Shown here: piece by piece, positions 9,344 through 17,156 of the stretch | Numbering within the stretch: position 1 is the stretch's first letter | How the letters are laid out: every line of letters begins with the position of its first letter | Assembly (NCBI RefSeq): GCF_039613825.1 | Contig: NZ_CP154826.1 | Coordinates: 2,914,001-2,978,000, forward strand | Direction of reading: 5' to 3' | Length of the DNA: 64,000 nucleotides | From: Diaminobutyricibacter sp. McL0608 | GTDB taxonomy: Bacteria > Actinomycetota > Actinomycetes > Actinomycetales > Microbacteriaceae | The notes under the pieces: model-generated | What the model saw: only the letters and a program-made list of their open reading frames with translations | Databases searched by the model: none | Told to the model about the DNA's origin: nothing | Made by a program: the position numbers and the translations under genes

Positions 9344-9425
9344 GTTACTTTGTTGGTGGCCCCTCGGGGTGGGACTCTGAGGGGTAGTGGCCTGCTGCGT
9401 CCGGCATGACGTATTTGCCCTGTCG

Positions 9426-9479
9426 AGCGATGATCCTTTGTGTGTTGTCACCGGGCGTGGCTGGTCGTGAGTGATCGCT
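9426..9479 (+). ncRNA. Candidate IS110 bridge RNA stem-loop
   Basis: IS110-family elements encode a bridge RNA in the non-coding end next to the transposase; in many it lies 5' of the gene. Here AGCGAT (9426-9431) can pair with ATCGCT (9474-9479) around a long, partly paired loop, within the 230-base non-coding stretch ahead of the transposase. Position and shape fit; the sequence match to known bridge RNAs was not tested. Confidence 0.3.
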
Positions 9480-9573
9480 GATAAGGACCCGGCCGAAGTG
9501 TTGAGAAGGCCATCCGTAACGTGGCTGCCGAGACTTACGATCGTGGGCTGCTGTCGAAGAGGACGGAGCGGTC

Positions 9574-10509
9574 ATGATCGAGAGTCACGATGCGGTTGAT
9601 GTGTTCGTTGGCGTTGATGTTGGCAAGTCCGCGCACCATGCTGTCGCGTTGGCGCGGGACGGCAGCGTGCTGCTGGATCGTGGCCTGCCGAACGATGAGG
9701 CGCAGTTGCGGGAGATCATTGGCGAGCTGAAACGGGTGGGCATCGTGCTGTTCGTGGTGGATCAGCCGGCGACGATCGGGCGTTGCCGGTCGCCGTCGCC
9801 CAGGCCGAGGGTGTGCTGGTGGGGTATCTGCCAGGGTTGGCGATGCGGCGGATCGCGGACCTGCATGCCGGGCACGCGAAGACCGATCCGCGGGACGCGT
9901 TCATCATCGCTCAGGCCGCGCGGACGCTGCCGCACGCGCTGCGCTCGATTAGCGTCGAGGCGGAATCGGTTGCCGAGCTTGGGATGCTCTGCGGGTTCGA
10001 CGATGACATTCTCAAGCAGATCAACCAGACGGCCAACCGGCTCCGCGGCCTGCTCACCCAGATCCACCCTGCCTTGGAGCCGGTGCTCGGGCCGCGACTG
10101 GATCATCCGGCCGTGCTCGAGCTGCTGCAACGCTATCCCTCCCCAGATGCGTTGCGACACGCAGGGCAGACGCGGATCGGGAACGTCCTGGTGAAACGGG
10201 CGCCGAAGATCGGACGCGACCTCGCCAGCCAGATCATGGTCGCGTTGAAGGAACAGACCGTGGTCGTGGCCGGGACCGGCGCCGCCGGGCTGGTGATTCC
10301 TCGGCTCGCGGAACAGTTGGCCACCCTGCGGCGGCAAAGGACTGAGATCGGCACCGAGGTCGAACGTCTCGTGGAGGCGCACCCTCTTCACCAGGTCCTG
10401 ACCAGCATGCCCGGAGTCGGGGTCGGGACCTGCGCCAGACTCCTCGCCGAGATCTCCGGCCGTCATTTCGACACCGCGGCCCACCTCGCCGCCTACGCCG
10501 GGCTCGCGT
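9574..10509 (+). pseudogene. IS110-family transposase, frameshifted and truncated
   Basis: The first frame (from ATG 9574) encodes the DEDD RuvC-like N-terminus: VFVGVDVGKSAHHAVALARDG, then FVVDQPATIG. At about 9780 one base appears missing; the protein continues in another frame as PVAVAQAEGVLVGYLPGLAM and HAKTDPRDAFIIAQAARTLP, which supplies the later acidic residues. The C-terminal Transposase_20 domain starts with LTSMPGVGVGTCARLLAEI and stops at AAYAGLA near 10508, where about 90 residues including the serine region should follow. Two separate lesions make it inactive. The 3' break joins directly to integrase sequence. Confidence 0.85.
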
Positions 10510-11028
10510 GCAATTCTGCGTGCGTGAGGTACGGACGCTTCTTAGGACGGATACGGGGCAGCCGGATGCCGTCTGCCGGATTACGCCTCAGACGCCCATC
10601 ACGAACCGCATACTTCAGAATCATCGAGAACACACGATGGTACGAACGAACAGTCCGCGCGCCGACTCGGCTGTTCTCCTCCGAGATCCACGACTGGGTA
10701 TCGGCGTGCGTGATGCCGTTCAGTGGCGTCGATCCCCACTGTGGTTCAGCCGCCCGCGCGTGATCGAGACGTAACCCTGCAAGGTGCTGGGCTTGACCTG
10801 CACGAGCGAGACGATCCACCGCTCGCTCCAGGTCCCGAACGTGACACCGGCATGCGAGGCCGGCACATAGTCCCCTCGAGCCTTAGCCAGTTCGAGCGAG
10901 GCGAGGTAAAGCTCGGCCTCACGCTTCGTCCTGAACCCTCGCTTGTCTGTCTGCTGGCGCCCTGGCGTTCGGTACCGCACTTGATAGCGCCGCCCCGTGG
11001 CCGTGTCGCACGCGCTGATGCTTCCCAT
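10510..11028 (-). pseudogene. Tyrosine-recombinase (phage-type) integrase, N-terminal fragment, frameshifted
   Basis: The N-terminal part reads GSISACDTATGRRYQVRYR and GFRTKREAELYLASLE, the AP2-like arm-binding type, then TFGTWSERWIVSLVQVKPST, the start of the core-binding domain. A frameshift near 10740 moves the rest to another frame: GITHADTQSWISEENS and VRSYHRVFSMILKYAVRDGR, then RPYLTHAEL, where the IS110 fragment begins. The catalytic domain with R-H-R-Y is gone. The start at 11028 has a Shine-Dalgarno sequence (GAGGTGAG). An integrase close to the tRNA fits the island model and explains why the island is now fixed. Confidence 0.8.
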
Positions 11029-11343
11029 TGAGCTCACCTCGTCGCTGAGTATCCAACCGCGCGCCGACATTCGACCGGCGCGAGAGGAACCGGTGCGACC
11101 CCGGCCCTCACTTACAAGTTGTGATCTCGGCCTCGATTCGGCGCGCAGAACACAACATTGCGAGGAATGACACAGTTCTTCGTCCGCCCCAAACGGCTGA
11201 GGATGGCGCGTTGGGCGACCGTGTCAAGGGCGCTATGCGTCGCTCCGCGATGCAGCGGAGCTGCACCCTTGACGCGGTCGTTCAACCTGCGAACATACCT
11301 TGGGTGCGGCGGACGAAGGGAATCGAGCTCCGGCGAGGCTCTG
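11029..11343. other. Intergenic stretch with nested hairpin
   Basis: No convincing gene. It contains a nested inverted repeat: GTCAAGGG (11223-11230) with CCCTTGAC (11266-11273), enclosing CTCCGC (11242-11247) with GCGGAG (11255-11260). Frames open on both strands lack family motifs and read as noise. The hairpin may be a terminator or a mobile-element leftover. Confidence 0.4.
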
Positions 11344-11694
11344 ATGGGGCGAGAAACCGTGAAACGCAAAGACGTATCTAAGGCGGGCGTCGCCCGCGAG
11401 GTTCTGTGGTCGCGAACTGGCGGGACCCCACGCACGGAAGCGGATCCCTCAGCGCGCGCGCTGCCGCAAGCGCTTGCCAGAAAAGGCAACGTCACCATCG
11501 GCCAAAAGCCGCCCGTCGACGAACACCAGCGCACACGCGTCTTCATGTCGCCAGGCAAGCCGTTGGAGATGTGGATGGACGCCGTGATGGAGCGCAGCGT
11601 CCGCGACGTCGACTGGCCCAACCTCAGCCGAGATCAGGTCATCGAGCACGTCGCTGACCTCCACACGAACCTCACTCGCGGATCAGGTTCGTGA
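11344..11694 (+). CDS. Small hypothetical protein of the first island
   Basis: About 116 residues. The second half looks like real protein: RTRVFMSPGKPLEMWMDAVM, then DVDWPNLSRDQVIEHVADLH, which suggests amphipathic helices. The first half is basic. ATG 11344 is used; a GTG at 11359 (giving MKRKDVSKAG) is equally possible, since neither has a strong Shine-Dalgarno sequence. No family recognised. It sits between the broken integrase and the methyltransferase in decayed DNA, so it could itself be a remnant. Confidence 0.4.
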   Translation: MGRETVKRKDVSKAGVAREVLWSRTGGTPRTEADPSARALPQALARKGNVTIGQKPPVDEHQRTRVFMSPGKPLEMWMDAVMERSVRDVDWPNLSRDQVIEHVADLHTNLTRGSGS

Positions 11695-11941
11695 TGCGGC
11701 TCGTCGAGCAGCGCCGCTCGGCCTCGTCGGTCACCACGATCGGCCCTCGCCGCCCTGCTGCGGCGAGGTAGTTCGCATGCATCGAGCCGACTCGCCCAGA
11801 ACGCAACAGGCGCCGCTGATCGCCGCCCTGAGCGCAATCGCCGGAGTGCACAGAGTTTAACTCGTCGATGAGGACGACCTGGAGTAGCGGTCCGCCCTGC
11901 AGAGCGGGCCGCAGGCTCAGGACCGGGGGCAGGGCGCAGGC

Positions 11942-12838
11942 TCAGGACGCAGGCTGAGCGAAGTGCAGGAGGAGCAGCTGCGGACGGCCGGAGACCGCGC
12001 GCGTCGCCTCGGGCACGTATGCCATCAGAGACCATGGCCACGCCGGCCAGTCGCCGATCTCGGTGCTCGGCCTCGGCAGCGGCGAGTCGTCCCAGTGGAG
12101 GGCCGGCTCCTCGCAGCCGCGCAACTCGAGTCTCGCGGCGAGCGCGGCCCGAAGATAGTCGCCGAGGGGATGCCGGAATGCCGGGGCGAGGCGGCGCTCG
12201 CCGTCGGGTCCTAGACCCTTGATGCCCGAGCCGATCGTGGTGAGCTCGCGATGCACGTCTGAGATGAGGAGCGCGCCACCCGGGCGCAGCACGCGGGCGA
12301 ACTCGGCGAACACCGGGCCGAGATCGCTCACGTGGACGAGCGCGAGCGCGCACACGACCACATCGACCGATCGGTCGGCGAGAGGCAGTCGATCGACTGA
12401 TCCCAGGTGGAAGTCGCCCTCCGGGACACGCTCTCGGGCCAGCTCGAGCATGCCCGGTGACCCGTCGACGCCGATCACGGTGTGGCCGAGGTCCGCGAGA
12501 ATCCGCGCGAATCGCCCTGTGCCGCACGCGGCATCCAGGGCGACGCCGACCTCGCGGTGCGCCAGCCATTCGGTGATGACCGGCTCGTCGATCGCGAAGA
12601 GGCCACCGCCCGCATTCGCGTCGTAGGCGGGCGCCTGCTGCTGATAGGTGACGTCAGCGGCCACGCGCTCCGCGAGCACCCCGCGATTCTGGAGTTTCCC
12701 GTCGGCGAGCAATCGGCGGATCTCGGCGACCCGGTCTTCGACGAAGGCTTGATCGTGGTCACCGGCCCATGCGTCGAGCAGAGCGGACCCTTCGATGCCG
12801 AGCAGATACGCAAGAGGGTCCTGATAGATCACGATCAA
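11942..12838 (-). CDS. Class I SAM-dependent methyltransferase
   Basis: Methyltransferase_11-type Rossmann fold. Motif I is ALDAACGTGRFARIL (near residue 100), followed by the acidic residue in VIGVDGSPGMLELAR; motif IV region is VVVCALALVHVSD and motif V region VLRPGGALLISDVH. A helical N-terminal part of about 80 residues precedes the fold. The target is unknown. It is intact although flanked by decayed mobile DNA. The stop lies inside a short direct repeat (GCAGGCTCAGGAC at 11911-11923 and 11936-11948). No partner genes suggest a pathway. Confidence 0.85.
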   Translation of the reverse strand: MIVIYQDPLAYLLGIEGSALLDAWAGDHDQAFVEDRVAEIRRLLADGKLQNRGVLAERVAADVTYQQQAPAYDANAGGGLFAIDEPVITEWLAHREVGVALDAACGTGRFARILADLGHTVIGVDGSPGMLELARERVPEGDFHLGSVDRLPLADRSVDVVVCALALVHVSDLGPVFAEFARVLRPGGALLISDVHRELTTIGSGIKGLGPDGERRLAPAFRHPLGDYLRAALAARLELRGCEEPALHWDDSPLPRPSTEIGDWPAWPWSLMAYVPEATRAVSGRPQLLLLHFAQPAS

Positions 12839-12869
12839 GGAGCGTAGCCAGCGCCACGCGCGCAGATCA

Positions 12870-13150
12870 AGGCACGGCTACTTCCTTCGGGCACCCGTTC
12901 AGGGAGATCAAAGGCCGCAGCGCACGCATGTTCCTCGACCACGGGCTCGAGCAGACCAACTACCAGGCCGACTACTCGGCCGTCGACGCCGAGCGCTGGG
13001 CCGTCGCCAGCGCGCAGTCCTTCCACCCTGGCCTCCGGCCCGCCGAAGGCCCGCTCGAATACACGGGTGCTCCGCGAGCTCTTCAAGGAAGTCATAGTCG
13101 ACCGCCCGCAGACGGCCGACGAGAACACGGCCGAGAGCGCCCAGAATGCC
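12870..13150 (+). pseudogene. Degenerate coding remnant of unknown family
   Basis: One frame gives HPFREIKGRSARMFLDHGLE and SAVDAERWAVASAQSFHPGL with plausible amino-acid composition. Near 13065 the sense shifts to another frame, VLRELFKEVIVDRPQTADEN followed by ESAQNAALNASWAAA. A single ancestral gene with a frameshift would explain both. No family recognised and no clear start or stop. The IS21 remnant follows immediately. Confidence 0.25.
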
Positions 13151-13442
13151 GCTCTCAACGCGTCATGGGCGGCTGCGCATCCTCCAGCGCCGACGCACCG
13201 TGCGCCGATGCACCCCGTGCTTGCGCGCGAGCTCCCGCATCGAGAGCCCCTCGACCCTCGCATCACGGCGAATCTGCGCGAACAGCTCCAACCTGACCGA
13301 CCTCATCCCAGGCCCTCCCCGTCATCAACAACACCGACGGGACCACGCTCAGGTGGGTGCAAATAACACCGACACAGCCACCCCGGCGAGTCAGCAACTG
13401 GGGCCACTCAACTCCGACAAGTGGGGCCGTTCAACGCTGACA
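13150..13442 (-). mobile_element. IS21-family left-end remnant
   Basis: Read on the minus strand, the segment starts at 13442 with TGTCAGCGTTGAACGG, and the motif recurs inside as GGAGTTGAGTGGCCCC and GCTGTGTCGGTGTT. IS21 elements have a TG...CA terminus with several repeated copies of the end sequence, which this matches. It leads into the first 45 or so codons of istA and then breaks off. istB and the right end are absent. Confidence 0.7.
13166..13306 (-). pseudogene. istA (IS21 transposase) N-terminal fragment
   Basis: From ATG 13306 on the minus strand the frame reads MRSVRLELFAQIRRDARVEG, then LSMRELARKHGVHRRTVRR, the helix-turn-helix that begins IstA proteins. A base is lost after TVRR, so the following residues (expected ALEDA) appear only in another frame. 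The rest of the roughly 500-residue transposase is missing. Confidence 0.75.
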
Positions 13443-13721
13443 CAGCCAGACACTATCGTCGGGGCGCCAGGGCGCCCGATAGCCGGTCGGTCACCGCTCT
13501 TCACGCTCGAGCTTCACGAGCGTGGTGCCCTCCCGCACGGCGATGTACGTTTACCCCGTACGGTGACCATGCGCGGTGAGCGGGGGATAACTGCAACCGT
13601 CATTCCCGTCTCGTACCCCTTAGGTTGCGAGACGTCTGGGCGGGGCGCGACGACTTACACTTCGGCGTCTCGAGGGGCCGAGCTTCGTAGTCCGTCCAGG
13701 TAGCCGCGCCGCTGTCGACTC

Positions 13722-13886
13722 TTACAATTCGTCGACGAGCCGACCGGGGCCGCACACCTCGACCTGGGTATTGCGTCGCCGGAAAGACGCGATCCCAAAA
13801 GCCAACAAGATAAGACAGGGAGCCAAAAGGCCTAAGGCTGAAATGAAGCAGAAAGCCAAGGAGCAAGGACAAGCCGTCGAGAACAC
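13722..13886 (-). CDS. Possible 54-residue membrane protein
   Basis: A short minus-strand frame from GTG 13886 to TAA. It encodes one long hydrophobic stretch (CSLAFCFISALGLLAPCLIL, then LAFGIASF) followed by a basic, polar tail (RRRNTQVEVCGPGRLVDEL). Hydrophobic helix plus positive residues on one side looks like a real single- or double-pass membrane peptide. The segment is richer in A/T than its surroundings. A stop codon directly precedes the GTG and the Shine-Dalgarno sequence is weak, so it could instead be the tail of a decayed gene. Confidence 0.35.
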   Translation of the reverse strand: MFSTACPCSLAFCFISALGLLAPCLILLAFGIASFRRRNTQVEVCGPGRLVDEL

Positions 13887-13999
13887 TCAATGGACGACTG
13901 AATCCAAGCAGCCGGCTAAGTGCAATGCACGCAGGCACTTTGAAGTGGACCGCTCCCCCAGCCCAGTGAATAACAGGGGTCGCGTGTAAACCTGGTTGC

Positions 14000-14383
14000 A
14001 TGGCAAATCGGGGGATTTCGAGCCAGGCCGGGCGACGCGAAGCATCTTATGCACGGCAGCGTCAGGCGCACGATGCCGCCGCGATCCGACACTCTGAAGA
14101 CCGCGAGCGCGAAGCCGCACAGCGGCGCGCCGCCGACGCGTTGTTGAAGCTTGAGGCCAAATGGGGCACTCGCGGCGACGCCCTCAAGCGACTGACCCAG
14201 GTCTCACGGACCCTCAGTCGACTCCGGGACGAGCAGGACACCGCACTTCTCGAGAGGGACGACCTCATCGCTCACCTCCGAGAGGTGGGCGAGAGCTGGA
14301 ACGCCCTCGCCGCACGAACGGGCTTGAGCCGGCAAGCACTCAACAAACGAAACCCTCGCGCGGAACGAGCGGACGAGCATTAG
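14000..14383 (+). CDS. Small helix-turn-helix-like protein
   Basis: 127 residues, strongly helical and rich in Arg, Ala and Glu through residue 90 (AHDAAAIRHSEDREREAAQR). It ends with a segment shaped like a helix-turn-helix: ESWNALAARTGLSRQALNKR. This suggests a small DNA-binding protein with a coiled-coil dimerisation part. No gene beside it forms an obvious operon, although the Phd-like antitoxin begins 54 bases later on the same strand. Family not recognised. Confidence 0.6.
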   Translation: MANRGISSQAGRREASYARQRQAHDAAAIRHSEDREREAAQRRAADALLKLEAKWGTRGDALKRLTQVSRTLSRLRDEQDTALLERDDLIAHLREVGESWNALAARTGLSRQALNKRNPRAERADEH

Positions 14384-14437
14384 CATCCCTTCCCCGCATC
14401 CAATCGTGGTTGGGCTAATACGCGCTACCTTGAATGG

Positions 14438-14704
14438 ATGGAGACCGTGACGCGTCCTGAGATGCGCAACCGCAGTGCCGACATCCTGCGCCGCGTCGAA
14501 GCCGGAGAGTCGGTGCAGGTAACGTACAACGGCCATCTGGCGGCACTCATCATCCCGGAGAGTGGCGACCCGCTCGACGGACTCATCGCTCGAGGCGCGG
14601 CACGGCCCGCGCGCTCCGGCGCCGACACGCTAGCAACCATCAAACGCGTTGTATCGCCGGTGAGTTCGCGCGAGTTAATCGAGATGAGCCGCGGCCGCGG
14701 GTAA
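14438..14704 (+). CDS. Phd/YefM-type antitoxin
   Basis: 88 residues with the Phd/YefM N-terminal fold: TVTRPEMRNRSADILRRVEA followed by SVQVTYNGHLAALIIPE, the strand-helix-strand dimer that binds DNA. The C-terminal part, which would bind a toxin, is short. Antitoxins of this class often pair with a PIN-domain toxin directly downstream, but no PIN or Doc gene follows. It may be an orphan left after toxin loss, or it may act on a toxin elsewhere. The Fic protein at 16.0-17.2 kb is related to Doc, the classical Phd partner, but is not adjacent. Confidence 0.8.
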   Translation: METVTRPEMRNRSADILRRVEAGESVQVTYNGHLAALIIPESGDPLDGLIARGAARPARSGADTLATIKRVVSPVSSRELIEMSRGRG

Positions 14705-14779
14705 CGATTGTCCGCCTGCACGCCTCGCCAGTGATGACACGCGCAACGGCCAACCGAGCTGGCTGCTAGGTTCCTGTTC

Positions 14780-15304
14780 GTGGCGGTATGGGAAGCGGAC
14801 AATCAGAATCCCGGATTCAACATGATCCAGAACGGGTTCATCACGAAGTTTCGTGCGGTGGCGGTCCTCGACGACGCTCTGTTGTCGTTTCGATCAGCGG
14901 GCTATCGAGTGGTCAGTCTTGACGCCGGTCATTGGACGACCGAGTCAGCGCTGCATCAGGCCTTTTCCACGACACTCCGCTTCCCGTCGTATTACGGCCG
15001 CAACCTTGACGCATTGTCAGACTGCCTTCGTGATGTCGCCGAGCTGGACTACGGATGGGCCGATTCGGACGCCGGCCTGATCCTGGTCATCGATAACTTT
15101 GACCGCTTCTGTTCTGCGATGCCCGAGACCGCCAGCACAGTCCTGGACATCGTTAGCCGTGCAGCACGTCTCGGCGCACTACTCGGCAACCGGATCCTAT
15201 GTCTCATCCGATCAGACAATCCGTGGCTAGAGCTGGGGAGAGTGGGAGGAGACGAGCCGCAATGGAATCCTCGCGAATGGCTCAACTCCAATCGGGTTGA
15301 TTAG
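14780..15304 (+). CDS. Barstar-family inhibitor
   Basis: Barstar-like fold: an N-terminal strand (YRVVSLDAGHW), a helix, then the signature FPSYYGRNLDALSDCLRDVA near residue 75, where the helix normally inserts into the active site of a barnase-type RNase. Central hydrophobic strand AGLILVIDNF follows. The normal role is to neutralise a secreted or delivered RNase. No barnase gene lies beside it, so it probably gives immunity to RNases of other strains. GTG 14780 is the frame start; ATG 14822 is a credible alternative. The following immunity-like gene starts 82 bases later. Confidence 0.8.
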   Translation: MAVWEADNQNPGFNMIQNGFITKFRAVAVLDDALLSFRSAGYRVVSLDAGHWTTESALHQAFSTTLRFPSYYGRNLDALSDCLRDVAELDYGWADSDAGLILVIDNFDRFCSAMPETASTVLDIVSRAARLGALLGNRILCLIRSDNPWLELGRVGGDEPQWNPREWLNSNRVD

Positions 15305-15386
15305 CCTCAGACATTGGCGGCCGGCACGTTCTGTCTCCTACTTGGAGTGGTATGGGGGTGGGCTCTTCGCATGCCAATATTGGCCA

Positions 15387-15989
15387 ATGACGTCGGCTGA
15401 CAAACTGCGGTCCAAGCTCAAGTCGTATATCGACAGTGAACGGATCGTGTGCCTACGTCGGCACTCGCACCCGTACTACACGATCAACGGATTCGTCCTC
15501 GCCGTCGGACGCAGCTGGGTGCTGCTGTCCAGAGCCATGGAGGGCGGATACTTTGACGGGTTCGCAGCGATTCGAATCCGAGACATCAAGCGGCTCCGTC
15601 GTGACACTTCGTTCCAACCCGAATTCGCCAAGACCCGACCAGAGTGGCCTCCAACCCTCCCCACGATCGAGGGGAACCTTGACTTAGACAGCACGCACGG
15701 AATGCTGCGTTCGCTGCTTCGGGGGGAGCACGTCTACGGCATCGAGCGGGACAAACGCGTCGACGCGATCTGGATCGGAGTGCCGAACGAACTCAGAAAG
15801 CGATGGCTGTACATCTGGGAAGTCGACGCACAAGGGCGTTGGCATGACTCCCCACTCGGATACAAGGTCGGCACTATCACCACGGTGATCTTTGACGATC
15901 ATTATCAGACGGCGTTGAGGGCTATAGCTGGAGATCCGCCGTCAGAAGCGTCGGCGGACTGGTCACCGACTCATCTGGCAACTAGTTGA
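15387..15989 (+). CDS. Hypothetical protein, immunity-like
   Basis: 200 residues, soluble. The N-terminal part is a beta-rich module (IVCLRRHSHPYYTINGFVLA, VGRSWVLLSRAMEG) like those in small immunity proteins of polymorphic toxin systems, followed by AAIRIRDIKRLRRDTSF. The C-terminal half contains GVPNELRKRWLYIWEVDAQG. ATG 15387 is chosen over an upstream start at 15297 that would overlap the barstar gene. Exact family not recognised; the immunity idea rests on neighbourhood and fold impression only. Confidence 0.55.
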   Translation: MTSADKLRSKLKSYIDSERIVCLRRHSHPYYTINGFVLAVGRSWVLLSRAMEGGYFDGFAAIRIRDIKRLRRDTSFQPEFAKTRPEWPPTLPTIEGNLDLDSTHGMLRSLLRGEHVYGIERDKRVDAIWIGVPNELRKRWLYIWEVDAQGRWHDSPLGYKVGTITTVIFDDHYQTALRAIAGDPPSEASADWSPTHLATS

Positions 15990-16040
15990 AATCACAGACC
16001 TAGGTCGAGTTCAGAAGAGGGCTCGGTCGTAGCCTTGCCG

Positions 16041-17156
16041 TCAGAACAGAGTGGGCTCTACAGGCGGCGCAGACTCCGGGCGAAGGAGCAGATCTAAGAA
16101 CTTCACATTGATGAAGATCCGCTCGCGGCCGGCCCGGACATCCTGGAGTACCTCTCCAGCGACGAGGCCATTGAGCCAGTTCGTGGCGGTGGGTCGCGAG
16201 ACCCGGCATCGCTCGACAACGTTCGCGATTCGACAGTAGGGCTGCTCGAAAAGGACGGCGAGCAGGTCCGCGTTCGCTCCGCCGGAGGTCAGCTCCCGGA
16301 TCCGACCGAGCGTCTCGTCCTGCAACTCTTGAATCTGATCAATCTTCTCGACAGTGCTCAGAGCTGTTTGGCGAATGCCTTCGAGTATGAAGAGCACCCA
16401 TTCTTCCCAAGCACCGTCGCGAGTAACGGCGAGGAGCAGTTGGTAATACTCGTCTTTGTTTTGGATGATGTAGCGCGACAGGTAGAGGATCGGTTCACCA
16501 ATCAAACCCGCGTTCATAAGCATGAGGACATTGAGGATCCTGCCGGTGCGCCCGTTGCCGTCCTCGAATGGATGGATCGCTTCGAACTGATAGTGGGCAG
16601 CTGCCATCGCGACGAGAGGGTCGAGTCCGGCGGGAGCGTGGATGAATCGCTCCCACTCGCCGAGCTTGTCGCGGATGACCTTCTCCCCTACCGGAGGCGT
16701 GTAGATAGCCGCGTGGGTCGATGGATTGCCGATGTACGTGCCCGGTTGCCGGCGGACGTCCATCTGACGACCCTTCACGATCGTGCAAACCTCCGTCGCA
16801 GTCGTCACCGAGAGCGGTCGAGCTCGAATCAAGTCGACTCCTGCAAACAAAGCTTTGCGATAGTTCAGCGTCTCCTTGGTGGCGGGGTTGCTCGCGGCGG
16901 ACTCGTCCTGAGCGAACTTGAACAGATCGTCCGCTGTCGTGACAATGTTCTCGATTTCAGAACTCGCTTGGGCTTCCAAAAGTGGAATCGAGTTGATGAG
17001 AACTGTGGGGTTGGTGATTCGGCGCGCTGCTTGGTCGAGCGCGGCGAGCGCGGCTCGCGCCTCGACAGTCGCCTTGAGGACAGCCTTCGTCTCAATGTCC
17101 TGGGTCGGCGGCAAGGCGGGAAGGTCGTTGTACGCGGCTTCTGCTCTCCACACCAT
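16041..17156 (-). CDS. fic: Fic-domain protein with N-terminal inhibitory motif
   Basis: Fic enzymes transfer AMP or related groups from nucleotides to protein hydroxyls. The catalytic motif is complete: HPFEDGNGRTGR near residue 200. The N-terminal region has the (S/T)xxxE(G/N) inhibitory motif as SSEIEN within LLEAQASSEIENIVTTADD, so this is a class II Fic that restrains itself. A C-terminal winged-helix-like part (CRIANVVERCRVSRPTATNW) follows. The domain order matches the widespread Fic family with an N-terminal Fic_N domain. It lies at the far end of the first island, facing the attachment repeat. Its target cannot be read. Confidence 0.9.
   Translation of the reverse strand: MVWRAEAAYNDLPALPPTQDIETKAVLKATVEARAALAALDQAARRITNPTVLINSIPLLEAQASSEIENIVTTADDLFKFAQDESAASNPATKETLNYRKALFAGVDLIRARPLSVTTATEVCTIVKGRQMDVRRQPGTYIGNPSTHAAIYTPPVGEKVIRDKLGEWERFIHAPAGLDPLVAMAAAHYQFEAIHPFEDGNGRTGRILNVLMLMNAGLIGEPILYLSRYIIQNKDEYYQLLLAVTRDGAWEEWVLFILEGIRQTALSTVEKIDQIQELQDETLGRIRELTSGGANADLLAVLFEQPYCRIANVVERCRVSRPTATNWLNGLVAGEVLQDVRAGRERIFINVKFLDLLLRPESAPPVEPTLF

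Larger units (their letters stand above)
9345..10509 (+). mobile_element. IS110-family remnant, 3'-truncated
   Basis: About 230 bases of non-coding DNA precede a frameshifted DEDD transposase that ends abruptly at 10508-10510, where the sequence changes to the integrase remnant read on the other strand. IS110 elements lack classical inverted repeats, so the left boundary (set after the repeat at 9343) is approximate. The element has lost the last part of the transposase and its right end, so it cannot move on its own. Confidence 0.75.

Noticed and set aside
11695-11941. Coding-like fragments on the minus strand after the small hypothetical gene
   Set aside because: A short readable stretch (IVVTDEAERRCSTSRI) ends in a stop, but no start, length or family supports a gene; it is probably further decay.
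11911-11958. Short tandem repeat of GCAGGCTCAGGAC
   Set aside because: Only two copies plus a partial third; too few and too short to call a repeat array, and it overlaps the methyltransferase stop.
13600-14001. Minus-strand frame of 133 codons in the first island
   Set aside because: It has a hydrophobic stretch, but a neighbouring minus-strand frame (13722-13886) gives a more protein-like sequence over the same bases, and the rest is low-complexity.
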